Shown piece by piece: positions 8,741 through 19,078 of a DNA stretch of 64,000 nt. The position numbers were made by a program, and so were the translations under genes. The notes below the pieces were generated by a model. It did no database searches. It saw only the letters and a list, made by a program, of their open reading frames with translations, and had not been told where the DNA came from. Where the stretch lies: assembly GCA_938005705.1 (NCBI GenBank), contig CALLML010000003.1, positions 1 through 64,000 on the forward strand. The letters are read 5' to 3'. Source of the stretch: an uncultured bacterium. GTDB lineage: Bacteria; Verrucomicrobiota; Kiritimatiellia; PWTM01. The first letter of the stretch is position 1, and the number at the start of each line of letters is the position of its first letter.

Positions 8741-9687
8741 CCACCGAGCGCCGTCCGCCCCTGGACGCGGAATTTCAGCCCGATCTGTCCGTGGACATCG
8801 GCCCGTTGCGCCTCCGTAATCCGGTCATGACCGCCTCCGGTACATTCGGTTACGGAACGGAATATGCAGACCTGGTGGATTTTGAGAAACTTGGCGCGAT
8901 TGTCGTCAAAGGAATCAGCCTCGATCCTTGGAGCGGCAATTCCACCCCGCGCACCGTCGAGGTTGCCAGCGGCTTGATCAATGCGATTGGTCTGCAGAAT
9001 CCAGGGGTGGAGAAATTCATCCGCGAGCACCTGGCGCAGCTCAAACGATTCTCGACGCCGGTTATCGTCAACATCTGGGGGCGCACCGTGGAGGAATATG
9101 CCGCTGTTGCACGCCGATTCGATACGGAGGAGGGCGTCGCCGCGCTGGAAATCAATGTCTCCTGCCCCAACATCAAGGAGGGCAGCAAACTGTTTGGAAC
9201 CGACCTAACCGCCTTCCGAAAGGTCGTGGCTGCCGTGCGGGAGGCGACGCGAAAGCCCATGATCCCCAAACTGGCGCCCAACGTTTCAGATATCGGTGCT
9301 TTTGCACGGGCCGCCGAGGAATCGGGCGCTGACGCAATTTCGCTGATTAATTCCGTGCCGGCCATGGTCGTGGATGCAAAAACCCGCCGCCCGAGACTGG
9401 CGAACATCACCGGCGGACTCACCGGCCCCGCAATTCGTCCCATCGCCCTCAAACTTGTCTGGGAAGCCGCCCGCGCCACAAAGCTCCCGATCATCGGCAT
9501 GGGCGGTATCACCGAAACAGAACACGCGGCGGAGTTCATGATCGTTGGCGCGACCGCGGTGGCGGTGGGGACCGCCACCTTCGCCGAACCGCGAACCGCC
9601 ATGCGTATCGTCGAGGGACTGGCCGACTACCTGCGGCGTCAGGGCATGAAGTCCGTTCGTGAACTCATCGGATCTCTTCGCTCATGA
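8737..9687 (+). CDS. pyrD: dihydroorotate dehydrogenase B catalytic subunit
   Basis: LRNPVMTASGTFGYG, EINVSCPNIKEG, PKLAPNVSDI, GMGGITETEHAAEFMIVGATAVAVGTATF. Confidence 0.92.
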   Translation: MTTERRPPLDAEFQPDLSVDIGPLRLRNPVMTASGTFGYGTEYADLVDFEKLGAIVVKGISLDPWSGNSTPRTVEVASGLINAIGLQNPGVEKFIREHLAQLKRFSTPVIVNIWGRTVEEYAAVARRFDTEEGVAALEINVSCPNIKEGSKLFGTDLTAFRKVVAAVREATRKPMIPKLAPNVSDIGAFARAAEESGADAISLINSVPAMVVDAKTRRPRLANITGGLTGPAIRPIALKLVWEAARATKLPIIGMGGITETEHAAEFMIVGATAVAVGTATFAEPRTAMRIVEGLADYLRRQGMKSVRELIGSLRS

Positions 9688-11273
9688 AGTGGCGCGCCCG
9701 GTCCATCGCGTTCTGGAGCTTGCTGGTCATCTTCATCTTTGGCGCCCTCGTTTGGCTTCTCCGGGCCCCTTCGCGGCCGTTTCTTGCCTATCGTGCCGTG
9801 CCTGTCTTCGCCGACTTCGTCAGCGTGCACGATTACCCGGCAGGCCGCGCCGATGATCTGCTGAACAACCCCCTGCTCATCATCTGGCTGCAACAGTACG
9901 GCGTTCTGGCCAAAGACCTTGCGTCCTGGCGTGACGATTCGGCCGTGCGGCGCTGGATTCGTCGGCTTGCGGATCGTCAGTTGGTCATCGCATCGTATCC
10001 GGCTGACGCCGGACGGCGGGTATGGTTTTTTTCATCCCGCCTTGAAACGCGCGCCACTCGTCTCCGCTGGATGCTGAAACTCGGAGCGCTGCCCGCGTTC
10101 AAGCCAATCGGGCAACATCAGGGGCGGACGATCTGGATGCTCGATTCGAGGATGACGACAGGCCCCAATCGGCTCACTATTGCATTTGAGGAGGGGCTGC
10201 TCATCGGCTGTTGGTCTGAACATCCGAGTGATATTCGAATGGCGCTGGATACCTACGACGGGGCAATTCCGTCTCTCATTACGACAAAAATACCGACCAT
10301 CCTCGAAGCGAACCGCGAGATTGCCGACCGCTTCTGGTGGCGGACGCCACTCTTGGGCGGCCGGACGGACCTGCAGGGAAACATTACCCGCGCCGATGCC
10401 GGCGGCGTGACGATCCGGATGATCACTCCCATCGAGCACCATCGTTTGTATTCTCCGCCGGATCGCGCCATGGGGCAGATCAATCCTCTCGCCTTTTTCG
10501 GGGTCGAACCCGCTGCCGTGCTCCAATCGAACCCCTCGTGGATCGCAGAGCTGGTGAAAGGCCGACTGCCGGCACCGACGGATGAGCTGATCACGTCTGC
10601 GCTCACCGAAACCGATACTCCTTGGATTGTGGCGCTATTCGACGGGGAATATTCGGGCCGACTCTGGAGACTGCGAATCCCGACGTTCGTATTTGCCGCC
10701 CCCGTGAAGGACTCAAATTTCGCTCCTGCGCGTATTCAAGCCCACCTTGACCGCCTCAACGCCGTTAATCAAACCTCCCTTCTGCTCGGCCCTGTACCGG
10801 GAGCGAGCAACATTTTTTCCCTCGGCATGGCCGACGGCTCGATCTATGCAGCGCTGCCCATGGAAGAACAAGCAGCGATCGCATTTCACAACGGATGGAT
10901 GTATGTCTCCAGCAATCTCGATGCCTTGCGCAAGCTGATCGGATATGATTCGACCGCGCATTCGCCGAATACTCGCTCCGATCCACTGCCGACGGGAACC
11001 GTTTCCCACGTTCATATAGATCTGGCGCGTGCCGGCGCCGCCATGCGATCCAGTCTTTCGGTGGCCGCGCTGGCGTTGATGATGCAAAATCGCGATGGAA
11101 CGCGTGAGACGCGCGCATGGATCAACCGTATCCGCGAATGGATAACCGTGTGGATGACCAGCGGCCGTCTGGAGGGGATTCTTCGTTTGTCCGCTTCCGG
11201 CGCTTTCCAGTGGGAGATCGAATGGCAAACGACGGCGGCCGATGATAAAAGGGTTATAGAGAACGCTCGATGA
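9684..11273 (+). CDS. conserved unknown protein with N-terminal membrane anchor
   Basis: 529-aa ORF, hydrophobic N-terminus, translationally coupled start and stop with pyrD and pgpA; family not recognised. Confidence 0.6.
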   Translation: MKWRARSIAFWSLLVIFIFGALVWLLRAPSRPFLAYRAVPVFADFVSVHDYPAGRADDLLNNPLLIIWLQQYGVLAKDLASWRDDSAVRRWIRRLADRQLVIASYPADAGRRVWFFSSRLETRATRLRWMLKLGALPAFKPIGQHQGRTIWMLDSRMTTGPNRLTIAFEEGLLIGCWSEHPSDIRMALDTYDGAIPSLITTKIPTILEANREIADRFWWRTPLLGGRTDLQGNITRADAGGVTIRMITPIEHHRLYSPPDRAMGQINPLAFFGVEPAAVLQSNPSWIAELVKGRLPAPTDELITSALTETDTPWIVALFDGEYSGRLWRLRIPTFVFAAPVKDSNFAPARIQAHLDRLNAVNQTSLLLGPVPGASNIFSLGMADGSIYAALPMEEQAAIAFHNGWMYVSSNLDALRKLIGYDSTAHSPNTRSDPLPTGTVSHVHIDLARAGAAMRSSLSVAALALMMQNRDGTRETRAWINRIREWITVWMTSGRLEGILRLSASGAFQWEIEWQTTAADDKRVIENAR

Positions 11274-11758
11274 GATTTTTCCGTGTCATTTCACTCGTCC
11301 TAGCCACGGGCTTCGGCCTCGGTTACAGCCCCATCGCGTCAGGCACCACTGGGTCGCTGCCTGGCGTGGCACTTGCGTGGATTCTTTGGTCGCTGATTCC
11401 TTCTCCCATCCACCAAATATTTCTGGCGCTGTTTCTCGTCCTGGCAGCCGTTCCGATATGTTCATACGCCGAGTCGTTCTATCACATGAAGGACGATCGC
11501 CGGATCGTCGCCGATGAGTATTTAACGTTTCCTGTCTGCGTCATCGGACTCCCGATTATCGAACACCCCCTACTCCTGGCGGTGGCCTTCGTCACCTGCC
11601 GAGGCTTCGATATCCTGAAGCCGTGGCCGGCGTATCAATCCCAACGTCTCCCCCGAGGCTGGGGCATTGTGGCGGATGACGTTTTCGCGTCGTTGTACAG
11701 TCTGGCCATCAATCATGTGATCTGGCGCATGTGGTCCTCCATGAATCCCGTATTTTAA
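11270..11758 (+). CDS. pgpA: phosphatidylglycerophosphatase A
   Basis: ATGFGLGYSPIASGTTGSLPGV, DDRRIVADEYLTFPV, FDILKPWPAY, GWGIVADDVFASLY. Confidence 0.88.
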   Translation: MRFFRVISLVLATGFGLGYSPIASGTTGSLPGVALAWILWSLIPSPIHQIFLALFLVLAAVPICSYAESFYHMKDDRRIVADEYLTFPVCVIGLPIIEHPLLLAVAFVTCRGFDILKPWPAYQSQRLPRGWGIVADDVFASLYSLAINHVIWRMWSSMNPVF

Positions 11759-11989
11759 CTCCCAGGCGACCGCGTCACTTCAGCGGCCGTTTCTCCGGAT
11801 CGCCACAGATTGACGACGACCTCAACGGGCCTCCGCCTCCCTGAACCGCAGAGGTTCGATGAAAATGCCATAGCCCGACTCGGATGGATGGACGCATGGT
11901 TCCGTCAGCTGACCAGCCGCAAAATGGCGTTTGATGTCAACGCGTTCCGACTTGCGCGGAAAAGCCACCGGATACATCATGCGCTACGG

Positions 11990-12628
11990 ATGACGGATCA
12001 CACTCTTATATTGCCTCTTTTGGCTTCGTATCTCGCCGGATCCATCCCCTTCGCTTTCATCGCGGCCCGGCTGAAAGGCGTGGACATTCGAACCGTGGGT
12101 AGCGGCAATGTCGGCGCAACGAACGTGTTTCGTGCCGTCAGCCGGCCTCTCGGCATGATCGTTTTTATTCTCGACGCCGCCAAAGGGTTCGTTTCCGCTT
12201 ACACCCTTCCCCGTTTGTTTCTGTCTCCACCAGACGGCGCTTCCTTTTTCGCACTGGGGTTGACCTGCGGCGTTGCCGCGATCCTAGGACACACCTGGCC
12301 AGTTTGGCTGCGTTTCAAAGGCGGCAAGGGGGTTGCGACCGGCGCCGGGGTGCTCCTCGCAGTGGCCGCTCCCATAGCGGGTATCGCTTTTGCGGCGTGG
12401 CTGATCGCGTTTATCCTCTCCCGATATGTTTCCATGGCCTCGATGGCTGCAGCCCTGGCGGCCGCCCTGGCCTCCTGGGCCATCCACGGGTCGGCGGACA
12501 TTCGCCCTTATCTGCTGACGCTCGCAGCGCTCTTCATCGTCTGGCGCCATCGCTCAAATATTCGCCGCCTCATCGCCGGCATTGAGCCTCGGGCCTGGGA
12601 CCGGCCGTCGGAAGGAGCCCCCGGATGA
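11990..12628 (+). CDS. plsY: glycerol-3-phosphate acyltransferase PlsY
   Basis: YLAGSIPFAFIAARLKGVDIRTVGSGNVGATNVFR, GHTWPVWLRFKGGKGVATGAG. Confidence 0.92.
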   Translation: MTDHTLILPLLASYLAGSIPFAFIAARLKGVDIRTVGSGNVGATNVFRAVSRPLGMIVFILDAAKGFVSAYTLPRLFLSPPDGASFFALGLTCGVAAILGHTWPVWLRFKGGKGVATGAGVLLAVAAPIAGIAFAAWLIAFILSRYVSMASMAAALAAALASWAIHGSADIRPYLLTLAALFIVWRHRSNIRRLIAGIEPRAWDRPSEGAPG

Positions 12629-13620
12629 GTCGCGTCACAGTCATCGGCGACGGCGGCTGGGGAACGGCTTTGGCGCTGACGGCATTGCGCAACGGTCACC
12701 AATGCACCGTTTGGGGGCCCTTCCCGGACTATCTGAACGAGATTGCCCAACGGGGCGAGAATGTCCGATACCTGCCCGGCGTTCCGCTCCCTTCTGAGAT
12801 TCATTGGACGCCGTACCATGCCGAGGCGCCGGCAGACGCTGAGGCGGTCATTCTCGCTGTGCCATCCCGTTATTTCAACGATGTTGTCCGTTTCTTTGCG
12901 CCCTATATTCCGCGTGAAGCACTCGTCATCAGCGTTACCAAAGGCCTGGAGCCGGGCACCGGTCGGCGTATGACGGAGGTGGCCAGTGCGCTCCTTGAAC
13001 GAGACGATGTCTGTGCGCTGTCCGGCCCCAGCTTCGCCGAAGAAGTGGCGCGCGGCCATCCGACGGCGGTTGTCGTGGCGGGATATCATCTCGCCGCCGT
13101 CCACGCGGTCCAACGCTTGTTCAGCGGCCCGACATTCCGCGTTTACACCTCCCGGGACGTCATCGGGGTCGAACTCGGTGGCGCGCTAAAAAATATCATT
13201 GCAATCGCGGCAGGCGTGAGTGACGGCATCGGGTTCGGAGACAATGCCCGGGCTGCGCTGGCCACCCGCGGACTGGCGGAAATGGCGCGGCTGGGCCAGG
13301 CGCTCGGAGCCCGCCCCGAAACATTCGCCGGCTTGAGCGGTATGGGCGACTTGTTGCTCACCTGTACGGGAAGAGCCAGTCGCAATCGCCGAGTTGGCGA
13401 GCGACTCGGACGGGGCGAAAGTCTCTCCGACATTCTGGCGAGCATGTGCCAGGTGGCCGAAGGCGTTCAAACTTGCGAGACTACACGCATCCTGGCCGCT
13501 CGGTACAACGTGTCTATGCCAATCACCGAGGCCGTTTATGCGATCCTGCGGGAAGGGAAACCCCCTGCGAATGCCGTGCGCGAACTCATGCAGCGGGACC
13601 TGCGAGCGGAACAGGATTGA
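12625..13620 (+). CDS. gpsA: NAD(P)H-dependent glycerol-3-phosphate dehydrogenase
   Basis: VIGDGGWGTALALTALRNGH, KGLEPGTGRRMTEV, LSGPSFAEEVARGHPTAVV, ELGGALKNIIAIAAG, GLSGMGDLLLTCTGRASRNRRVG. Confidence 0.93.
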   Translation: MSRVTVIGDGGWGTALALTALRNGHQCTVWGPFPDYLNEIAQRGENVRYLPGVPLPSEIHWTPYHAEAPADAEAVILAVPSRYFNDVVRFFAPYIPREALVISVTKGLEPGTGRRMTEVASALLERDDVCALSGPSFAEEVARGHPTAVVVAGYHLAAVHAVQRLFSGPTFRVYTSRDVIGVELGGALKNIIAIAAGVSDGIGFGDNARAALATRGLAEMARLGQALGARPETFAGLSGMGDLLLTCTGRASRNRRVGERLGRGESLSDILASMCQVAEGVQTCETTRILAARYNVSMPITEAVYAILREGKPPANAVRELMQRDLRAEQD

Positions 13621-13670
13621 CGGCGCATTGTTATCCACAGGTCACTATCAAAACGAGGGATCAAAGAAGC

Positions 13671-14720
13671 ATGAATATGCATCGGATTATTTGGATTTTT
13701 GCAGTAATTGCGGGGCACACCGTGACCGGATGCGCAACACGCGGATCACCGGCGGGACCGAAGCCATACACGACGGCGGACCTTGAACGCCTCCGTGCAA
13801 CTGCCAAGGATCCGCGCATCTTTTTCATGAACGCCTATCCCGAGGAGTCCGGCGATATCGTTTTCACAAACGCGAACCGACTATATCAGGAATTGAAGGT
13901 CACGTTGCCGTTCGCATCACCCGTTAACACGGTACTCCCGTTGCTGAGCCTCTTGGCCGGTCCGACGCGACCCGTCAGTGCGCTGACCGATACGTCCGCT
14001 CCTTTGAGCTGGGTCCCGCTAGACCGTCGACGCGCGATGGGATTCGAGACGCTAGGTCCCGAACTGAATCTTGCTCAAGCGGAGCAAGTCATAGATGATG
14101 TTCCCGGCGTCGCCGCCGTCCTCCCGGAATTGCGATTCGGCGACTTGCGCATGGAGATGGTGCTGGTCTACGCCCGCGCTGCTACGGGTCCACTCTGGCC
14201 GGTCACCCGGGATCCGCGGACCGCAAACGCCAACCTCGTAATTGGAACGAACATCCTGCGGGCGTTCGCGTGGGTGCAGTGGGATTTTCCCAATCGCCGG
14301 ATCCACTTTTCATCGGCGGGGGCGTATGAGGGCGCTGAAGAAGATCGGCTAGCGTCCCTTCCACTAAGCAGCGCCACTGGACCTTTGATCGTCAATGGCG
14401 AAATTGAAGGCCGACCGCGGCCCATCCTGCTAGATGTCGCAGGTGATTTTGAAATGGTTATGGACGCGCCCCCCGCGGACGTGGTCCGTCACGTGACCCT
14501 CGGTGATCTGGTTTTTCGTCGGCTTGCCGTTAGCACGCCACGCTCGGTCGGCGTCGCCGGCGGACCGGCACGGCTCGGCTTGCGCGCCCTGGCCCCTTAT
14601 CGCCTCACGTTGGATAACCGGCGAAAACTGGCATATATTGAGCGCGCTGTCGTCGCGCACGAGCACGAGGGGGAAGACGAGGAGGATGATAACTTTGATG
14701 CGATGGATGGAACGGAGTGA
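13671..14720 (+). CDS. lipoprotein with aspartyl-protease-like (retropepsin-like) repeats
   Basis: Signal/lipobox-like IIWIFAVIAGHTVTGCATRG; two halves with ALTDTSAPLSWV and ILLDVAGDFEMVM resembling hhhDTG positions; acidic C-terminal tail. Confidence 0.5.
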   Translation: MNMHRIIWIFAVIAGHTVTGCATRGSPAGPKPYTTADLERLRATAKDPRIFFMNAYPEESGDIVFTNANRLYQELKVTLPFASPVNTVLPLLSLLAGPTRPVSALTDTSAPLSWVPLDRRRAMGFETLGPELNLAQAEQVIDDVPGVAAVLPELRFGDLRMEMVLVYARAATGPLWPVTRDPRTANANLVIGTNILRAFAWVQWDFPNRRIHFSSAGAYEGAEEDRLASLPLSSATGPLIVNGEIEGRPRPILLDVAGDFEMVMDAPPADVVRHVTLGDLVFRRLAVSTPRSVGVAGGPARLGLRALAPYRLTLDNRRKLAYIERAVVAHEHEGEDEEDDNFDAMDGTE

Positions 14721-14765
14721 CCGCTTTCTTGGTCGGTCACCACCGGTACGGGGCGAAGGCGACTT

Positions 14766-15335
14766 ATGTCGGAGCAAAACCAGAGAAAGAAGATGAGCAT
14801 GGCAACCGCTCCCCATCCCGGCGACAACGGGTTCACTCGGTTGCCGGGGGGAGAGATCATCCCCAAGGGCGATCCACGGTTGGAAGCGGTGGGCGCCTTG
14901 GACGAATTGGTCAGCGCGCTGGGAGTTGCACGGGCTTCGCTGAATGACGAAGTGTTACGCACGGATGTCCTGCGAGTGCAAAAAGAACTTTTTCTTGTTG
15001 GCGCGGAATGCGCCGCGGGGCTCGAGCGAGCCGCGCGTTTGACCGATCGTATTTGCTTGGCGCACTGCGAAACCATGGACGCGTGGTGCATCGCCCTGGA
15101 AAGCCGTATAGTCCTTCCCCGCGATTTCATTGTGCCGGGTGAGACACTGGCGGCGGCGCACGTGGACCTCGCCCGTGCCGTCGCTCGCCGATGTGAACGG
15201 CGGATTGCGGCGCTCTCGACCGCCGGCCATCTGGCGAATCCCTATATCTTGCGCTGGATGAACCGCCTTTCCACCGCCCTTTGGCTCCTGGCGCGCGTCG
15301 TGGAAAAGCAGTCGCGTCCGCTCAGGGAATCATGA
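14766..15335 (+). CDS. PduO-type ATP:cob(I)alamin adenosyltransferase
   Basis: GDPRLEAVGALDELVSALGVARA, LSTAGHLANPYILRWMNRLSTALWLLARVVE. Confidence 0.85.
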   Translation: MSEQNQRKKMSMATAPHPGDNGFTRLPGGEIIPKGDPRLEAVGALDELVSALGVARASLNDEVLRTDVLRVQKELFLVGAECAAGLERAARLTDRICLAHCETMDAWCIALESRIVLPRDFIVPGETLAAAHVDLARAVARRCERRIAALSTAGHLANPYILRWMNRLSTALWLLARVVEKQSRPLRES

Positions 15336-16273
15336 GCGAGACAACCGCGAACCACAATGCGACCGTCAAAGGCGCTGATGTCACCACGTTTCAGCTCGGT
15401 GGTGTATTGCCTCGATTCACCGACTGCCGCTCCGCCCAAGAAGTCCGCGACGTTTTGCGAAATGCGCAGGCCCGCGGGGCGCCTTACTTAATCCTTGGCG
15501 GCGGTTCGAACCTCCTAATTTCCGATAAAGGCTTTGACGGCGAAGTCGTTCGCTTTCTATCGCCGGCAGAGGCCATCAGCCGATTCGGCGACGACGTGGA
15601 GGCGGCGGGGGGCGTGGAGCTCGACACCCTGGCCCTTTTTTGTGTTGAAGAGGGGTTGGATGGGATGCTCTTTGCCACCGGCATCCCCGGCACCGTAGGT
15701 GGAGGCACCGCGGGGAATGCCGGGGCATTCGGCGAAGCGATAGCCGACCGCATTGTGTCCTTGCGGCTGTTTCATCCGATTCGCGGCCCACGGCAAGTGC
15801 CACGCGAAGCCATCCGGTTTTCCTACCGACAATCCTCCTTGGCCGATTCGGGGGAACTCATCGAGTCGGTCCGGCTGCGGCTACGAAAAAACGATCGTGA
15901 ACGCCTGCGCGACGAGCGCGCTCGCATACTTCAATGGCGAAAGGATCGTCATCCCGACTGGAGAAACGTACCCTGCGCCGGCAGCTTTTTCCGAAATATT
16001 GAACCATCATCCGCCGTGGGACATCGCCAATCCGCCGGCTGGTTTTTGGAACAAGCAGGCGCCAAAACCATGCGGGTCGGCGGTGCCGGCGTCTATGAAC
16101 GGCACGCCAACATCATCATCAAACTAGCCGACCATTGCACCGCCCAGGACGTTTATACCCTCAGTCAACAGATGGCCAAAGCTGTAAGGCAGCGGTTTCG
16201 CATTCTTCTTCAGCGCGAAGTACGGCTGATCGGCACGTTCGACGAGTCTGAGGATCAGGTCAACGCGCGATAA
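15332..16273 (+). CDS. murB: UDP-N-acetylenolpyruvoylglucosamine reductase
   Basis: [74 protein letters not shown]. Confidence 0.9.
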   Translation: MSETTANHNATVKGADVTTFQLGGVLPRFTDCRSAQEVRDVLRNAQARGAPYLILGGGSNLLISDKGFDGEVVRFLSPAEAISRFGDDVEAAGGVELDTLALFCVEEGLDGMLFATGIPGTVGGGTAGNAGAFGEAIADRIVSLRLFHPIRGPRQVPREAIRFSYRQSSLADSGELIESVRLRLRKNDRERLRDERARILQWRKDRHPDWRNVPCAGSFFRNIEPSSAVGHRQSAGWFLEQAGAKTMRVGGAGVYERHANIIIKLADHCTAQDVYTLSQQMAKAVRQRFRILLQREVRLIGTFDESEDQVNAR

Positions 16274-16878
16274 AGCTCGTTTACTTTCTCCCAGTTCACC
16301 ACGTTCCACCACGCGGCAATGTAATCCGGACGCCGGTTCTGGTATTTGAGATAGTATGCGTGCTCCCAGACGTCCAGAGTCAGTAGAATCCTGCCGGGAC
16401 ACTCGGAGACGCCGCGCATGATCGGATTATCTTGGTTCGGGCTCGAGCAGACACACAGTTTTCCATCATCCTTTACTGTCAGCCAGGCCCATCCGGACCC
16501 GAATCGAGTCGCGGCCGCCTTCGTAAAAGCCTCCCGGAACGCTTCGAAGCTGCCGAACGATTGATTCAGCGCTCTGACCAGTTCCGACGAGGGTTGTCCG
16601 CCTTTGGGCGACATCATCTCCCAAAACAGGTTGTGGTTGTAGACCCCGCCGCCGTTGTTGCGAACCGCCGTACGAATATCATCCGGAACCGCGGCCAGAT
16701 TGCCCAGCAGGTCCGCCAGACTCTTCGTCTGCAATTCCGGATATTTTTCGAGTGCGGCGTTCAAGTTGTTCACGTAGGCCGCGTGATGTTTCCCGTGATG
16801 AATCTCCATCGTACGAGCATCAATATGCGGCTCCAGCGCGTCTGTCGCATAAGGCAATTCAACCAGCTTGTGAGCCAT
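16255..16878 (-). CDS. Fe/Mn superoxide dismutase
   Basis: [73 protein letters not shown]. Confidence 0.93.
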   Translation of the reverse strand: MAHKLVELPYATDALEPHIDARTMEIHHGKHHAAYVNNLNAALEKYPELQTKSLADLLGNLAAVPDDIRTAVRNNGGGVYNHNLFWEMMSPKGGQPSSELVRALNQSFGSFEAFREAFTKAAATRFGSGWAWLTVKDDGKLCVCSSPNQDNPIMRGVSECPGRILLTLDVWEHAYYLKYQNRRPDYIAAWWNVVNWEKVNELYRALT

Positions 16879-17042
16879 GATCCTGTCCTCCAGTTTATTT
16901 TATCGGTTTTGTTTTATCTGCATTACGATTGAAATATACGACAGGAAAGTCGGATTTCCAGTGCACGCGTAGAAAATGTCGTCGCGCAATTCCGATGATG
17001 AAATGAACGGGATGAATACGCCCTTTAGCATCCCCCTCGGTC

Positions 17043-17064
17043 AGCGCGCACCCGCGTGCGCGCT
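17043..17064. repeat. perfect 9-bp hairpin AGCGCGCAC-ccgc-GTGCGCGCT
   Basis: Exact inverted repeat with 4-nt loop in an intergenic region. Confidence 0.8.
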
Positions 17065-17320
17065 CTGGGGGGCTCGTTCAGTTTACTCGGACCGCAGATT
17101 TCTCGGATAGGCACAGAAAGGCGATGTTTCCCTACTCTCCTGTTTTTATTTTCGCATCTTTTGCGCCTTTTGGTTTTCATCCATCCGCGTTCAAGCGCGT
17201 CATTTGTGGTTCATTCCGGCTTTTAGCCCCGAATGAAACGACCATACACATACACGAACGTCCCAAAGAAACACAGAGGAGGGCTTGTGCAACTTCACCC
17301 GCCCGTCTCCCGACAATCCG

Positions 17321-19012
17321 CTAGTAACGAAAAGCGCTTCGGCCGAGAAACTCGCGAAGGATGGAATTGGGCGGCACCGGCTCATGACGCGCCGGAACGA
17401 AACTGTCGAGGAACATCATCAGGCGACGGGCCTCGCCATAACAGGCGTGGTAGGGCTTCACTTCCCTCAATAAGGGTTCGACAAAGGGACGAAGCACCGC
17501 CAGCTCATAATCCAAGGCGGAATTGAAGGCGATATCCGCTTCATTTTGATAAGGGAACACCCACAGCCGCTCACCTCGGCGGACCCTGGGCCACATATCA
17601 AGCGTCGTCACCGCATCGTTGCCACGAAACATGTTATCGCGGACCATCCGCCGCAACAGGCGGTTGTCCGTCGTGGCGATGCGGTTATGGTAGTCAAGGT
17701 TCAATTGCGTCAGGGCGCTGATGTAAATCTTGAATTTACGGTCGGGCAGCAAGGCGTGAGTCAATCGCGGATTCAACGCGTGAATACCCTCGATGAGGGC
17801 GATCTGATCGGATTCGAGACGGAGTTTCCGGCCCCGGAACTCGCGGGCGCCGGTGGCGAAATTAAACGAGGGAATCTCAACTTCTTCGCCACGATCAAGC
17901 GCCGCGAGATGGCGGTTGAAAAGTTCCAGGTCCACCGTCTCCAGATGCTCAAAATCCGGTGCGCCCGTTTCATCCCTTGGCGTTCGTGCACGATCCACAA
18001 AATAATCATCCACCGAGATCGTCACCGGCTTTAGACCGTTCACCCGCAACTGAACCATCAATCGCTTGGAAAAAGTCGTCTTTCCCGACGATGAAGGGCC
18101 CGCGATTAAAATCCACTTGATGCGGTCTCGATGATCCCGAATGTGGTCAGCGATCTGCGCGATCTTTTTCTCGTGTAACCCTTCCGCGATGCGGATGATA
18201 TCCGCGATCTCGTTATTGGCAATGGCACGATTGAGATCGCCAACGGTCCGCAATCCTAGAATACGGCCCCATTCCTTGTGCTCGCGAAAAATCTGGAACA
18301 AATGGGGTTGCGGCTCGAACGGCGAGAAATTCGGCGCCCGCTCCATATCGGGAAACTGGATCACGAAACCCGGCGGATAGGGAATCAAACGGAAATACTC
18401 CAGCGCACCGGTGTGATCGGCCAGGACACTGTGGGCAAGATCGGTAAAGCCCTCGCACTCATACACGACAATCTTGGGCGGATTTTGAAAACGCAGTAGG
18501 TCGAAAATATCGTCCCTACCCTGGGCCTCGAAATGCCGGATCGCTGTCTCGAACGCGATCTTCCTCCGCTCGATGGGCGCATCACGCCGGACCAGTGCCC
18601 GCAGTTCGGACTCGATATCCGCCAGCTCTGTGTCCGAAATGCTGTTGTGTCCTTTTCGGGCGAACGAACAGTAGAATCCCGGACCGAGTGAATGTTCGAC
18701 GGAAAACAATGCGTCAGGAAAACGCTCGCGCACCACTTTCGCAAGCAAAAACGCGACGGAATGACGATAGATGCGCCAGCCGGCACGGTCGCGGAGGGTC
18801 AACGGCCGGACCCGGCTATCGACCTCCAGTTCATAACTGCGCGTTACGACATCGTTGTTGACCATTGCGCCCAAATACGCCAACCCCTGATCGTCGTAAT
18901 CCCCGATCGGTAAATCGCGGACCCGCGTGCCCACGGCGCATTCCATCGGAGGACGCCCCTCAATTTCGACGGTAATTTTCTGACTCATTTGAAACATTGC
19001 GTCGCCTTTCAC
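17321..19012 (-). CDS. nucleoside (uridine-type) kinase with N-terminal TGS/ThrRS-like region
   Basis: N-terminal TGS-like start and ThrRS-editing-like HSVAFLLAKVVRERFPDALFSVEHSLGPGFYCSF; P-loop IAGPSSSGKTTFSKRL; DDYFVDRARTPRDETGAPDFEHLETVDL. Confidence 0.85.
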   Translation of the reverse strand: MKGDAMFQMSQKITVEIEGRPPMECAVGTRVRDLPIGDYDDQGLAYLGAMVNNDVVTRSYELEVDSRVRPLTLRDRAGWRIYRHSVAFLLAKVVRERFPDALFSVEHSLGPGFYCSFARKGHNSISDTELADIESELRALVRRDAPIERRKIAFETAIRHFEAQGRDDIFDLLRFQNPPKIVVYECEGFTDLAHSVLADHTGALEYFRLIPYPPGFVIQFPDMERAPNFSPFEPQPHLFQIFREHKEWGRILGLRTVGDLNRAIANNEIADIIRIAEGLHEKKIAQIADHIRDHRDRIKWILIAGPSSSGKTTFSKRLMVQLRVNGLKPVTISVDDYFVDRARTPRDETGAPDFEHLETVDLELFNRHLAALDRGEEVEIPSFNFATGAREFRGRKLRLESDQIALIEGIHALNPRLTHALLPDRKFKIYISALTQLNLDYHNRIATTDNRLLRRMVRDNMFRGNDAVTTLDMWPRVRRGERLWVFPYQNEADIAFNSALDYELAVLRPFVEPLLREVKPYHACYGEARRLMMFLDSFVPARHEPVPPNSILREFLGRSAFRY

Positions 19013-19078
19013 TCCTACGTATTATCCACATTACTTGCCGCAGTGCCGGCCGCAAAGCGTAAAACATCGAGATACAAC

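Noticed and set aside
14597-15230. Minus-strand ORFs opposite the adenosyltransferase
   Set aside because: Antisense to a well-supported PduO-type ATR gene.
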